A DNA stretch of 64,000 nt from Longimicrobiales bacterium (lineage in GTDB: Bacteria > Gemmatimonadota > Gemmatimonadetes > Longimicrobiales > Gaopeijiaceae): assembly GCA_951828585.1 (NCBI GenBank), contig OX639991.1, positions 186,001-250,000 on the forward strand. The letters run 5' to 3'. The notes beneath the pieces were generated by a model. That model did not search any database. It saw nothing but the letters and a program-made list of their open reading frames with translations, and was not told the DNA's origin. Of this stretch, positions 33,791-42,946 are shown piece after piece. Positions within the stretch are counted from its first letter, which is position 1, and each line of letters starts with the position of its first letter. The position numbers and the translations under genes were made by a program.

Positions 33791-34015
33791 ATGTTGGCCA
33801 AACTCACCTCCAAGAACCAGCTGACCCTTCCCAAGGCGGTGATCTCCGACTTCGGCGGCACCGAGTACTTCGACGTGACCAACGAGAACGGCCGGATCGT
33901 GCTGACGCCGGTGCGGGTCAATCGCGCGGACGCCGTCCGCGCCAAGTTGGCCGAGGTCGGGATCACCGAGGGGGATGTCGCGGACGCTGTCGAGTGGGCT
34001 CGCCGAGGCGAATGA
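33791..34015 (+). CDS. AbrB/MazE-fold antitoxin-type regulator
   Basis: A 74-residue protein from ATG 33791. The N-terminal swapped-hairpin domain is recognisable (LAKLTSKNQLTLPKAVISDF), as is the C-terminal toxin-binding tail (AVRAKLAEVGITEGDVADAV). Such proteins bind palindromic operators and neutralise a partner nuclease. The partner here is the PIN gene 126 bp downstream, an unusually wide gap for such a pair. Confidence 0.78.
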   Translation: MLAKLTSKNQLTLPKAVISDFGGTEYFDVTNENGRIVLTPVRVNRADAVRAKLAEVGITEGDVADAVEWARRGE

Positions 34016-34141
34016 CCTGCACGTGGCCGAAGGGACGAAGTGTGGTGACCCGCATGTGCCCGGCGGACTCGGGTGCTCTGACTCGCGCGGACGATTCCGC
34101 GGCGTGACCTGCGCACCCCGGGGCAGCCGACGCGAGCCATC

Positions 34142-34570
34142 TTGCAGGTGACTCGCACCCGCTGGGTTCTCGACACCAACGTGCTCCTCTCCGTCCTGCT
34201 CTTCCCGTCCGGCAGGGTGACCCGGCTGCGCGACGCGTGGCGATCCGGGGTCATCGTGCCCCTCGTCAGCCGGGAGACGACCACCGAGCTGCTCCGGGTG
34301 CTCTGCTATCCCAAGTTCAAGCTGACCCCCAGCGAGCGGGAGGACCTGCTCGCCGACTACCTCCCGTATTGCGAGTCGGTCATCGTGTCCACCACACCGC
34401 CCCTCCCCGCCTGCCGCGACCCCTTCGACCGCCCCTTCCTCGAGCTCGCCCTGGCCGCAAAGGCCGACGCCCTCGTAACCGGCGACAAGGACCTTATCGC
34501 ACTCACCCCCGCCTTCCCGATCCCCATCCTGACCCCCGCCACCGCCCTTGCCACCCTCCCCCCGAAGTAG
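34142..34570 (+). CDS. PIN-domain ribonuclease, toxin type
   Basis: A 142-residue protein (TTG 34142; GTG 34148 also fits). The PIN motifs are in place: VLDTNVLLS (first Asp), ETTTELLRVL (Glu), DPFDRPFLELALAAKADALVTGDKDL (two late Asp). It belongs to the putative-toxin PIN group (COG1569-like). It probably cleaves RNA and is restrained by the upstream AbrB-fold protein. Confidence 0.8.
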   Translation: MQVTRTRWVLDTNVLLSVLLFPSGRVTRLRDAWRSGVIVPLVSRETTTELLRVLCYPKFKLTPSEREDLLADYLPYCESVIVSTTPPLPACRDPFDRPFLELALAAKADALVTGDKDLIALTPAFPIPILTPATALATLPPK

Positions 34571-34609
34571 TTCTTTCGTCCCGGCCTCGAAACGGACTAG
34601 ATTGCATAC

Positions 34610-36490
34610 ATGATTGCATCCATGAAGCCCACGGACACCCGGAACCCCGACCACTACCACCGCGTGGTCGATTGCCAGTGGGGGTGTCCCGCGCACACCG
34701 ACATCCCCGAGTACATTCGGCTCATCGCGAACGGGCAGTACACCGAGTCGTACCTGCTCAACCGCAAGTCGAACATCTTCCCGGGGATTCTGGGCCGGAC
34801 CTGCGACCGCCCCTGCGAGCCGGTGTGCCGGCGCGTGCGCCTGGACGGCGAGCCCGTGGCGATCTGCCGGCTGAAGCGGGTGGCTTCCGACCTGCGCGAC
34901 GACATCCGCCCCTACCTCCCCGAGATCCCCACCGAGAAGAACGGCAAGCGGATCGCGTGCATCGGCGCCGGGTGCGCATCGCTGACCGTCGCCAACGACC
35001 TCCTGCCGCTCGGCTACGAGGTCACGATCTTCGAGAAGCTGGCCAAGCCCGGCGGGCTGATGTGGACGAACATCCCCGAGTTCCGGCTGCCCGCACAGGT
35101 CCTCTGGGAGGAGATCGACTACATCCTCGACATGGGGGTCGACCTGCGGCTGAACCACCCGATCGACAGCCTGGCGGCGCTGCTGGAAGAGGACTACGAC
35201 GCCGTGTTCATCGGTTCGGGGGCGCCCAAGGGCAAGGAACTCAACCTGCCCGGGCGGTGGGACTCGAAGCAGATCCACATCGGTATCGAGTGGCTGGAAT
35301 CGGTGCGCTTCGGGCACATCGACGAGTGCGGCGACCGGGTGCTGGTGATCGGCGTGGGGAACACGGCCATGGACTGCTGCCGCACGGCCCAGCGGCTGGG
35401 CGCCAGCGACGTGAAGGTCATGGCGCGGAAGACCAAGCCGTACTTCAAGGCGTCGCCGTGGGAGCTGGAGGACGCGATCGAGGAGCAGGTCGAGATCCTG
35501 GAGAACCACTCGCCGTCGCGGTTCATCATCGAGGACGGCAAGGTGAAGGGGATGGTCTTCGACCTGGTCAGCTGGCACCCGTGCGAGAACGGGCGGCTCA
35601 AGGCCGAGGTGCACGACACCAAGGTCATCGAGGCCGACGAGGTGATCCTCGCGATCGGGCAGGACACCGCGTTTCCCTGGATCGAGCGTGACATCGGGAT
35701 CGAGTTCAACAACTGGGACATGCCGATCGTCGACAAGACGACCTTCATGACCTCGCGGGACGGCGTCTTCATGGGCGGCGACGCGGCCTGGGGACCCGAG
35801 AACATCATCTGGGGGGTCGAGCACGGCCACCAGGCGGCCATCTCGATTCACGCGTACTGCCACGGCGAGTCGCTGACCGACCGTCCCCCCGAGGGGATGA
35901 ACCTGATCAGCCAGAAGATGGGCCTGCACGAGTGGACGTATTCCAACGACTACGACGAGGCCCAGCGCGCGAAGATGCGCCACGTGGACCTGCAGGAGCG
36001 TTTCAAGCGGATGGACATCGAGGTCGAGGAGGGGTTCGACATCGAACAGACGCTCAAGGAGGTCGAGCGCTGTCTCAACTGCGACGCGCAGACGCACTTC
36101 GAGGCGAACCTGTGCATCGAGTGCGACGCCTGCATCGACATCTGTCCCCTGGACTGCCTGACGATCACCCACAACGGCCCCGAAGAAGACCTGACCCAGC
36201 GGCTGACGGCCCCGCTGCTGAACTACCCGGAGGAGCCCCTGTTCATCTCCGAGGAACTCCCCCAGACCGGACGGATCATGGTCAAGGACGAGGACCTCTG
36301 CATCCACTGCGGGCTCTGTGCGGAACGGTGTCCCACGGCGGCCTGGGACATGCGCAAGTCGGACCTGCTGATCCCGTACGCGGGGCTGGCGGCGGGCGAG
36401 CTGCACCCGGGGATGTCGATCATGGACCTGGCCGGTGCGCCCGCGGCAGTCGGCGAATCCGAACTCGCGGAGGCCGGCGCGGTCCGATGA
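34610..36490 (+). CDS. GltD-like FAD/NAD(P) oxidoreductase with 4Fe-4S ferredoxin tail
   Basis: A 626-residue fusion. Residues about 20-80 have the cysteine cluster of glutamate-synthase small subunits (CQWGC, CDRPCEPVCRR). There are two dinucleotide folds (IACIGAGCASLTVAND near 115 and VLVIGVGNTAMDCC near 245). The C-terminus has two 4Fe-4S motifs (CIECDACIDICPLDC, CIHCGLCAERCP). It probably moves electrons between ferredoxin-level carriers and NAD(P) for the adjoining 2-oxoacid oxidoreductase. The stop overlaps korA by ATGA. Confidence 0.88.
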   Translation: MIASMKPTDTRNPDHYHRVVDCQWGCPAHTDIPEYIRLIANGQYTESYLLNRKSNIFPGILGRTCDRPCEPVCRRVRLDGEPVAICRLKRVASDLRDDIRPYLPEIPTEKNGKRIACIGAGCASLTVANDLLPLGYEVTIFEKLAKPGGLMWTNIPEFRLPAQVLWEEIDYILDMGVDLRLNHPIDSLAALLEEDYDAVFIGSGAPKGKELNLPGRWDSKQIHIGIEWLESVRFGHIDECGDRVLVIGVGNTAMDCCRTAQRLGASDVKVMARKTKPYFKASPWELEDAIEEQVEILENHSPSRFIIEDGKVKGMVFDLVSWHPCENGRLKAEVHDTKVIEADEVILAIGQDTAFPWIERDIGIEFNNWDMPIVDKTTFMTSRDGVFMGGDAAWGPENIIWGVEHGHQAAISIHAYCHGESLTDRPPEGMNLISQKMGLHEWTYSNDYDEAQRAKMRHVDLQERFKRMDIEVEEGFDIEQTLKEVERCLNCDAQTHFEANLCIECDACIDICPLDCLTITHNGPEEDLTQRLTAPLLNYPEEPLFISEELPQTGRIMVKDEDLCIHCGLCAERCPTAAWDMRKSDLLIPYAGLAAGELHPGMSIMDLAGAPAAVGESELAEAGAVR

Positions 36491-38355
36491 CGGGCGACAG
36501 CCGAATCTCCGCGAACGGCGGCCCTCCTCCCGCCCTCGCGCGGGTCAACGATCTGGCCTTCAAGATCGGGACGGTCAACGGCACCGGCTCGGCCAGCGCA
36601 AACGGACTCCTCAGGCGGGCCATCTTCCGCATGGGGATCCCCGTCTCGGGCAAGAACCTCTTCCCCTCGAACATCCAGGGCCTGCCCACCTGGTACGAGA
36701 TCCGCGCCAACGCCGACGGCCACACCGCGCGCACCGCCCGCTTCGACCTGGTCGTCGCCATGAACCCCGCGACCTACCAGCGCGACATCGAAGAGGTCAC
36801 CACCGGCGGCTGGGTCCTGCACGATTCCAGCTGGCCCCTGCCCCGCGACCTCGACCGGGACGACGTGAACTTCCTGGGCGTCCCCCTGGCGAAGATGACC
36901 GTCGACAACTTCAAGGGATCGCGCGTGCGGATCCTGATGAAGAACATCTGCTACGTGGGGGCGCTGGCGGCGCTGCTCGACATTGACATGGAGATCGTGC
37001 GCGGGCTGCTCAAGGAGACCTTCGCCGCCAAGGCCAAGCTGCTCGACGCCAACTACCTCGCGATCGACCTGGGCCACGACTATGCGCGGGAGCACTTCGA
37101 CTGCCCGCTGCCCGTGCGGCTGGCGCCGATGGACGGCAACCGGGACTCGATCGTGATCGACGGCAACACGGCGGCGGCGCTGGGGTGCGTGTATGCGGGG
37201 GCGACCGTGGCCGCGTGGTACCCGATCACGCCATCCACCTCGCTGGTTGACGCTTTCACCGCATTTTGCCACCAGTTCCGCAAGGATCCGGAGACGGGAA
37301 AGAACCGCTTTGCCATCGTGCAGGCCGAGGACGAGCTGGCGGCCGCGGGCATGGTGATCGGGGCGGGGTGGGCGGGTGCGCGGTCGTTCACGTCGACGAG
37401 CGGGGCGGGCCTGTCGCTGATGAGCGAGTTCATCGGGCTGGCGTACTATGCGGAGGTGCCGTCGGTGTTTTTCGATGTGCAGCGTGTGGGGCCCTCGACG
37501 GGGATGCCGACGCGGACGCAGCAGGGGGACATCCAGTTCGTGGCGTATGCGTCGCACGGGGACACGAAGCACATCGTGATCTTCCCGGCGAATCCGCACG
37601 AGTGTTTCGATTTCGCGGTGAAGGCGTTCGACCTGGCGGAGCGGTTCCAGACGCCGATCTTCGTGCTGACCGACCTGGATATCGGCATGAACGACTGGGT
37701 GGTGCCGAAGCTGGAATGGGACGACGCGTACCGGCCGGACCGGGGCAAGGTGCTGACGGCCGAGGAGCTGGAAGCGGCGACGGGTCCGTTTCACAGGTAT
37801 CTGGATGTGGACGGGGACGGGATCCCGGCGCGGACTCTTCCGGGGGTGCACCCAAAGGGGGCTTATCTGACGCGTGGATCGGGACATGACCGTTACGGCA
37901 ACTACACCGAGGACTCGGAGCCGTACGCGGATGTGCTGGCGCGCGTGGGGAGGAAGATCGAGGGGGCGGCGGCGCATCTGCCCGCGCCGGAGATTCGGGT
38001 GCGCGAGGGGGCGGAGGTCGGGCTGGTGACGGTGGGGGGATGCCGGGGGGCGGTGCTCGAGGCGGTGGAGGCGCTGGCGGAGCGTGGAATCGAGGTGGAC
38101 TACATGCGAATCCGGGCCTTCCCTTTCCACCCCGACGTGGAGCCGTTCCTCGCCGCACACAAGGTCAACTTAGTGGTCGAACAGAACCGGGACGGGCAGC
38201 TCAGGAAGCTGCTGATCACCGAGACGGGGGCCGCGAAGGAGTCGCTGGTCTCGATCCTCTACTACGGAGGCTATCCCATGAGTTGCCACCACGTCATGGA
38301 CGGGCTGGCCGAGCACGTCGAATTGGGCGCGGTCCCCCAGGGAGCCACCCCATGA
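36487..38355 (+). CDS. korA: 2-oxoacid:ferredoxin oxidoreductase, fused gamma-alpha subunit
   Basis: A 622-residue protein. Residues about 20-190 are the gamma domain (KIGTVNGTGSASANGLLRRA) and the rest is the alpha domain with AWYPITPSTSLVDAF and the EDELAAAGMVIGAGWAGARS region. With KorB it converts a 2-oxoacid, most likely 2-oxoglutarate, and CoA to an acyl-CoA with reduced ferredoxin (reversible). ATGA overlaps at both ends make the three genes one operon. Codon choice in the 3' half shifts to G-rich codons, without breaking the frame. Confidence 0.9.
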   Translation: MTGDSRISANGGPPPALARVNDLAFKIGTVNGTGSASANGLLRRAIFRMGIPVSGKNLFPSNIQGLPTWYEIRANADGHTARTARFDLVVAMNPATYQRDIEEVTTGGWVLHDSSWPLPRDLDRDDVNFLGVPLAKMTVDNFKGSRVRILMKNICYVGALAALLDIDMEIVRGLLKETFAAKAKLLDANYLAIDLGHDYAREHFDCPLPVRLAPMDGNRDSIVIDGNTAAALGCVYAGATVAAWYPITPSTSLVDAFTAFCHQFRKDPETGKNRFAIVQAEDELAAAGMVIGAGWAGARSFTSTSGAGLSLMSEFIGLAYYAEVPSVFFDVQRVGPSTGMPTRTQQGDIQFVAYASHGDTKHIVIFPANPHECFDFAVKAFDLAERFQTPIFVLTDLDIGMNDWVVPKLEWDDAYRPDRGKVLTAEELEAATGPFHRYLDVDGDGIPARTLPGVHPKGAYLTRGSGHDRYGNYTEDSEPYADVLARVGRKIEGAAAHLPAPEIRVREGAEVGLVTVGGCRGAVLEAVEALAERGIEVDYMRIRAFPFHPDVEPFLAAHKVNLVVEQNRDGQLRKLLITETGAAKESLVSILYYGGYPMSCHHVMDGLAEHVELGAVPQGATP

Positions 38356-39422
38356 GCCACATCAAGAAACCCCGCATCCACCACCCGGCCCTGACCCGCA
38401 ACCGCCTCGGCCTCACCCGCCGCGACTACGAAGGCACCATGTCCACGCTGTGCGCCGGCTGCGGCCACGACTCCATCACCGCCGCGATCATCGAGGCGTT
38501 CTGGGAACTGGAGATCGAGCCCCACCGCGTGGCCAAGACCTCGGGGATCGGGTGCAGCGGCAAGACCCCCACCTACTTCCTCCAGGAGGCCCACGGCTTC
38601 AACGGCGTCCACGGCCGCATGCCGTCGATCACCACCGGCGCGCACGCCGCCAACCGGGAGCTGTTGTGCATCGGCGTCTCGGGCGACGGCGACAGCCTCT
38701 CGATCGGGATGGGCCAGTTCGCGCACGTGGTCCGGCGCAACGTGGACATGCTCTACATCATCGAGAACAACGGCGTGTACGGGCTGACGAAGGGGCAGTT
38801 CTCGGCATCGGCCGACGTGGGTTCCACGGCGAAGCGGGGCCAGGTGAACCGGGAGCACCCAATAGACTCGGTGCTGCTGGCGCTCAACCTGGGCGCGGGC
38901 TTCGTTGCGCGGAGCTTCTCGGGCGACAAGGAGCAGCTCGTCCCCATCCTCAAGGCGGGCCTGCGTCACCGTGGATTCGCTCTGATCGACATCATCTCCC
39001 CCTGCGTCACCTTCAACGACCACCACGGCTCGACCAAGAGCTACCAGTACACGCGCGACAACTACAACCAGCTCGTGTACGCCGACTTCGTGCCGCCCGC
39101 GCACGAAATCGCGGCCACATACGACGAGGGCGACGTGCGCACGGTGAAGCTGCACGACGGGAGCAGCATCAGGTTTCGGAAGGTGCCGGGGAACTACGAC
39201 CCGACGGATCGGGACGCGGTGTATGGGTACATCAGGGAGCGGCAGCGGGCGGGGGAGGTGGCGACGGGGCTGCTGTATGTGGAGGAGGCGGGGGGGGTTG
39301 GGGAGGAGTCGGACTTTCATGGGCTGCAGGGGACGGTGGAGGAGCCGCTGGTGGATTATCCGTTTGCGGAGCTGTGTCCGGGGGCGGAGAAGCTGGAGAG
39401 GTTGCAGGAGAGGTTTCGGTAG
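38352..39422 (+). CDS. korB: 2-oxoacid:ferredoxin oxidoreductase, beta subunit
   Basis: A 356-residue thiamine-diphosphate subunit. CAGCGHDS near residue 34 and CSGKTPTYF are the usual cysteines and loop; GVSGDGDSLSIG with NNGVYGLTKGQ is the TPP/Mg site. The catalytic partner is KorA. The stop is at 39422, 76 bp before the XRE-ImmA/IrrE gene, which has its own operator. Confidence 0.9.
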   Translation: MSHIKKPRIHHPALTRNRLGLTRRDYEGTMSTLCAGCGHDSITAAIIEAFWELEIEPHRVAKTSGIGCSGKTPTYFLQEAHGFNGVHGRMPSITTGAHAANRELLCIGVSGDGDSLSIGMGQFAHVVRRNVDMLYIIENNGVYGLTKGQFSASADVGSTAKRGQVNREHPIDSVLLALNLGAGFVARSFSGDKEQLVPILKAGLRHRGFALIDIISPCVTFNDHHGSTKSYQYTRDNYNQLVYADFVPPAHEIAATYDEGDVRTVKLHDGSSIRFRKVPGNYDPTDRDAVYGYIRERQRAGEVATGLLYVEEAGGVGEESDFHGLQGTVEEPLVDYPFAELCPGAEKLERLQERFR

Positions 39423-39462
39423 GGGGGCGGGGTCCGGGCGCCAAGGAATCTCCCGTATTCTT

Positions 39463-39484
39463 CTTGCAATAGCATCAGTGCAAG
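39463..39484. promoter_or_regulatory. Inverted-repeat operator before the XRE-ImmA/IrrE gene
   Basis: CTTGCA-N10-TGCAAG, 14 bases ahead of ATG 39499, with a further CTTGC half-site at about 39490. This is a plausible site for self-repression by the XRE-type DNA-binding domain. Confidence 0.55.
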
Positions 39485-39498
39485 ATTAGCTTGCCTTC

Positions 39499-40620
39499 AT
39501 GTCAATGCAATCAGGTGTGATCGGTCTGCGCCTCAAGGCGGCCCGCGAGCGATCCGGTCTGACCCAGCAGGAGCTGGCTGACGCTCTGGGCCTGCGACAT
39601 CGCCAGACCATCGCCAGCATTGAAGCCGGGGACCGCCGCCTGAGCGCCCGGGAGATGATCGGAGCCATGCGGATTCTCGGTGTCGACCTGGACTACCTCA
39701 CCGACCCCTTCCGGCTGGTGGGTGAGGGACAGTTTGCATTCCGGACCAACGGTGCCGTCGAGCAGCGGGTGCTCGACCGGTTCGAGGAGCAGGCGGGAAG
39801 ATGGATCGCCTTGTACCGCGAATTGTCCCGGGAAGCGGGCGATCCACCGCGATGGCTGGGTTACAAGCTGAATCTGAATCCGCACTCCACCTTCGAGGAT
39901 GCGCAGGCCGCCGGTGAAGCGGCAGCGGATCTCTGGAAGCTCGGTTCCCGTCCTGCGGACCATCTCCGCTCCGTGATGGAGGATCGGCTCCACATCCTGG
40001 TCCTGTACGTCGATACGCCCCCGGGAATATCGGGCGCTGCCTCCCGTGTGCCAGGGTTGAACTGCGCGCTCGTGAATCGGGACGAGTCCGAGGGACGAAG
40101 GAACTTCGACCTGGCTCACGAGCTGTTCCATCTACTCACCTGGGACGCGCTTCCGCCCGAGCGGACGGCATCGGTCGATGCGTCGCGCCGGGGGAAGCGG
40201 TGGCGGGTGGAGAAGCTGGCTGACAACTTCGCGGGGGCGCTTCTCATGCCCGCGGAAGAACTCAGGGGGACCTGGGAGAACACGAGCGGGGTTCGGGAGG
40301 TTCGTGCGCGTGTGACGGACGTTGCCGGCGAGATGGGGGTCTCCTCACTGGCCTGCAGGTGGCGCCTGCAGAATCTGGGCCTGCTCTCTCGGACGGATGT
40401 GGAAGCGATCGACGACGGGCTTTGGGGTGAGCAGCGTCGCCCGGCGTGCCGGACCCTGGAAGCTCCCCATTTCAGTCGGCAATTCGTGGGCCAGGTTGGG
40501 TCAGCCCTGGACGCGGGCCGACTTTCGTTCCAGCGAGGGGCCAAGCTTCTCGGGGTCTCGATGACGGGGTTGGCGCAGATCCTCCAGGCCTATGGTCACA
40601 AGACGTATTTCGAGGCTTGA
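39499..40620 (+). CDS. XRE-type HTH protein with ImmA/IrrE zinc-metallopeptidase domain
   Basis: A 373-residue protein. The helix-turn-helix is at 8-60 (LKAARERSGLTQQELADAL, QTIASIEAGDRRLS). The M78 peptidase motif HELFH is at 207-211, with KLADNFAGALLMP downstream supplying a further ligand region. Such COG2856 proteins act as repressors or antirepressor proteases for toxin or mobile-element genes. It overlaps the next gene by four bases (TTGA), making an antitoxin-toxin-like pair. Confidence 0.87.
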   Translation: MSMQSGVIGLRLKAARERSGLTQQELADALGLRHRQTIASIEAGDRRLSAREMIGAMRILGVDLDYLTDPFRLVGEGQFAFRTNGAVEQRVLDRFEEQAGRWIALYRELSREAGDPPRWLGYKLNLNPHSTFEDAQAAGEAAADLWKLGSRPADHLRSVMEDRLHILVLYVDTPPGISGAASRVPGLNCALVNRDESEGRRNFDLAHELFHLLTWDALPPERTASVDASRRGKRWRVEKLADNFAGALLMPAEELRGTWENTSGVREVRARVTDVAGEMGVSSLACRWRLQNLGLLSRTDVEAIDDGLWGEQRRPACRTLEAPHFSRQFVGQVGSALDAGRLSFQRGAKLLGVSMTGLAQILQAYGHKTYFEA

Positions 40621-41132
40621 GAGCGCTGTCTCGGTCCCCGGGCAACATCGTGCTCGTCGACACCATGATCGTGATCGAGGCCGTTGACACCGGTTGCTGG
40701 AACGCAATCACGGGACAACTGTCCATCGCGACTTCGGTCGAATGCGCGGAAGAGCTGCGAAGAGGAGAAGCGTCCAGGCCCGGATATGTCCGGGTCTCGG
40801 AAAGAGACATCCTGCGCGCCACCGTGCTGGACGTTTCCGACGTAGCCAAAGTCGAGTTTGGACTCCGCTACCCAGACGCGCACCGCCTGGACGCCGGTGA
40901 ACGCGATCTGCTGACTATCGCTGTCGATCTCACGGACAGCTTTCGAATGTGTAGTTGCGACAAGGCTGCCGTGGTGGCTGCTCACACGCTGGGATATCTC
41001 GACTCGGTTGTATCACTTGAGCGTCTGGCGGCACGCGTGGGGGTTCGTGGTACGCGGCCGTTCCGACGTCAGTATACCGAGCAGGTGATGCGGAGCTGGA
41101 GAACTTCCCTGTTGCTCGGACAACTGCCCTGA
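40617..41132 (+). CDS. PIN-like protein paired with ImmA/IrrE regulator
   Basis: A 171-residue protein if started at TTG 40617; GTG 40650 would give 160. The sequence opens IVLVDTMIVIEAV, with a conserved Glu in ECAEEL, Asp/Glu in LDAGERDLLTIAVDL and a late Asp in SCDKAAVV, matching a PIN nuclease fold. In known pairs the ImmA/IrrE protein restrains such a nuclease. It is the likely effector of this two-gene unit. Confidence 0.7.
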   Translation: MRALSRSPGNIVLVDTMIVIEAVDTGCWNAITGQLSIATSVECAEELRRGEASRPGYVRVSERDILRATVLDVSDVAKVEFGLRYPDAHRLDAGERDLLTIAVDLTDSFRMCSCDKAAVVAAHTLGYLDSVVSLERLAARVGVRGTRPFRRQYTEQVMRSWRTSLLLGQLP

Positions 41133-41682
41133 CGAGTGCCCAACCGCTGATGAGATTGCACCTCTCGGTAGACCCAGTCGGGTGGGTCAAACGGGAATTG
41201 GGGCGTCACGAAATCGCTCATACCTCTCCGCGAGCAAATCGATCGCCGGCCTTTCCACCCGTTTCCGCGGCAAGATGATCCGCCGATTGTGCAGCCCCTG
41301 AATCGAGTGTCGCAGCGTGGGCCCGTCGTGTTCCCGGAGGACATCGGGCCTGACCTGTATGACGTAGTCCTTCCGAATCCCCACAAAGAACCGGTCGAAC
41401 GCGGCGTGGTGCAGTCTGCAGAGGGCCAGTCCGTTGTTGACCTCCGGTGCACCATCGGGCTCGGAGTCGGGAATGATGTGGGCGGCGTCGAGCAACACTT
41501 CGTGCCGTAGACGGCACAGCGCGCACTGGTGGCGATAGGCACGCAACACCCGCTCCCGGAACTCACCTTGGTGCAAACGACGCTTCACCTCCACGATCGC
41601 GTATTCTCGCCGGACTGAGGTGGTCCCGGTTTTTCGGACAGGTCGTTAAGGTGGATTCCACTATGGAACAGGAGGCACCGAG

Positions 41683-41970
41683 ATGGCCAGGAAGAGACGG
41701 AGGTTCACAGCGGAGTTCAAGGGCCGGGTGGCGCTGGAGGCGCTTCAGGAGCGCGACAGCGTGCAGGCGATCGCCGTGCGGCATGAGCTTCATCCGAACC
41801 AGGTGAGCGCCTGGAAGCGGCAGCTGCTCGACGCCGTGCCGGAGGTGTTCGCCAAGGGCGGGAGCCGGAAGCTCGCCAAGGAGCATGAGGCGAAGGTCCA
41901 CGACCTGCACGCGAAGATCGGAGAGCTCACCGTCGAGCGGGATTTTTTTCGGCGCGGGTTGAAGCGCTGA
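41683..41970 (+). CDS. IS3 OrfA, helix-turn-helix protein
   Basis: A 95-residue protein: RRRFTAEFKGRVALEALQER starts the HTH, followed by a leucine-zipper-like tail (KVHDLHAKIGELTVERDFF). Near its end the codons GAT TTT TTT CGG contain seven T (41943-41949), a T-TTT-TTT slip site that would shift ribosomes -1 into orfB. Confidence 0.9.
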   Translation: MARKRRRFTAEFKGRVALEALQERDSVQAIAVRHELHPNQVSAWKRQLLDAVPEVFAKGGSRKLAKEHEAKVHDLHAKIGELTVERDFFRRGLKR

Positions 41971-41990
41971 GCCGGACGGAGCGCTTCGGG

Positions 41991-42806
41991 ATGATCGAGC
42001 CTGATGGACCGCTGAGCCTGTCGAGGCAGTGCGTGCTGCTGGGCGTGAGCCGGTCGTCGCTCTACTACCGGCCGAAGGGAGAGAGCGCGGAGAACCTGGC
42101 CCTGATGCGGCGGATGGACGAGCTCCACATGGACTATCCGTTCTACGGGAGCCGGCAGCTGATGCGGCATCTCCGCCGCGAGGGTGTCACGGCTGGCCGG
42201 CACCGGATCCGGCGGCTCATGCAACTCATGGGGATCGAGGCGACCTACCGGCGGCCGCGCACGAGCGTGGCGAACCCGGCGCACCGGATCTTTCCCTATC
42301 TGCTGCGCGGCCTCGAGATCTTTCGTGCGGACCACGTGTGGTGCGCCGACATCACCTATATCCCTGTGACGCAAGGGTTTTTCTACCTTGTGGCCGTGAT
42401 GGACTGGGCCACCCGGCACGTCCTCTCCTGGCGGTTGTCCAACACGATGGACGCCTCGTTCTGCATCGGGGCTCTGGACGACGCGCTCATCCGGACGACT
42501 CCGGAGATCCTGAATACGGACCAGGGCTCGCAGTTCACCAGCGAGGCGTTCGCCGACCGGGTGCTGGGTGCGGGCGTGGCGTTCTCGATGGACGGCCGGG
42601 GCCGCTTCCTCGACAACATCTTCATCGAACGGCTGTGGCGGTCGCTGAAGTACGAGGCCGTGTACCTGCACGAGCTTCGCGACGGCCCGGAAGCCGGTCG
42701 GCTCATCGGGACGTGGATCGACTTCTACAACGAGGTGCGCCCGCACTCGGCGCTGGCCGGGCGCACGCCAGGCGAGACCTACCGTAACGGCACGAGGGTG
42801 ATGTGA
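41991..42806 (+). CDS. IS3 OrfB, DDE integrase-type transposase
   Basis: 271 residues from ATG 41991; the functional protein is probably the OrfAB fusion made by -1 frameshifting at 41943-41949, since the orfB frame is open back through that site. The catalytic residues are in WCADITYIPV, LNTDQGSQFTS and ERLWRSLKYE. The C-terminal YNEVRPHSALAGRTP is typical of the family. It appears intact. Confidence 0.92.
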   Translation: MIEPDGPLSLSRQCVLLGVSRSSLYYRPKGESAENLALMRRMDELHMDYPFYGSRQLMRHLRREGVTAGRHRIRRLMQLMGIEATYRRPRTSVANPAHRIFPYLLRGLEIFRADHVWCADITYIPVTQGFFYLVAVMDWATRHVLSWRLSNTMDASFCIGALDDALIRTTPEILNTDQGSQFTSEAFADRVLGAGVAFSMDGRGRFLDNIFIERLWRSLKYEAVYLHELRDGPEAGRLIGTWIDFYNEVRPHSALAGRTPGETYRNGTRVM

Positions 42807-42903
42807 ACAGCGGATCATTGCGGGGCTGGCGACCGCCCTCGCGAGACAGCGGCGGGGAGCGGGTGATACGCCCATTCTGCGCGCCGCGCGCCACAGGTGT
42901 CCA

Positions 42904-42946
42904 AGCCCCGCTCGCCGGTCGGGTCCCCCTCCCGGCGAGCGGGGCT
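42904..42946. other. Strong hairpin near the IS3 right end
   Basis: AGCCCCGCTCGCCGG and its exact inverse form a 15-bp stem with a 13-base loop between orfB and the right terminus. It could terminate transcription or shield transposase mRNA; there is no T-run. Confidence 0.6.

Noticed and set aside
32027-36406. A 1459-codon minus-strand open frame
   Set aside because: Only its C-terminal third (from GTG 33547) has a transporter sequence; the rest is the antisense of the GltD-like gene with no family features, an effect of high GC.
36223-38160. A 645-codon minus-strand frame opposite korA
   Set aside because: Arg/Pro/His-rich antisense with no recognisable domain; korA on the plus strand is clear.
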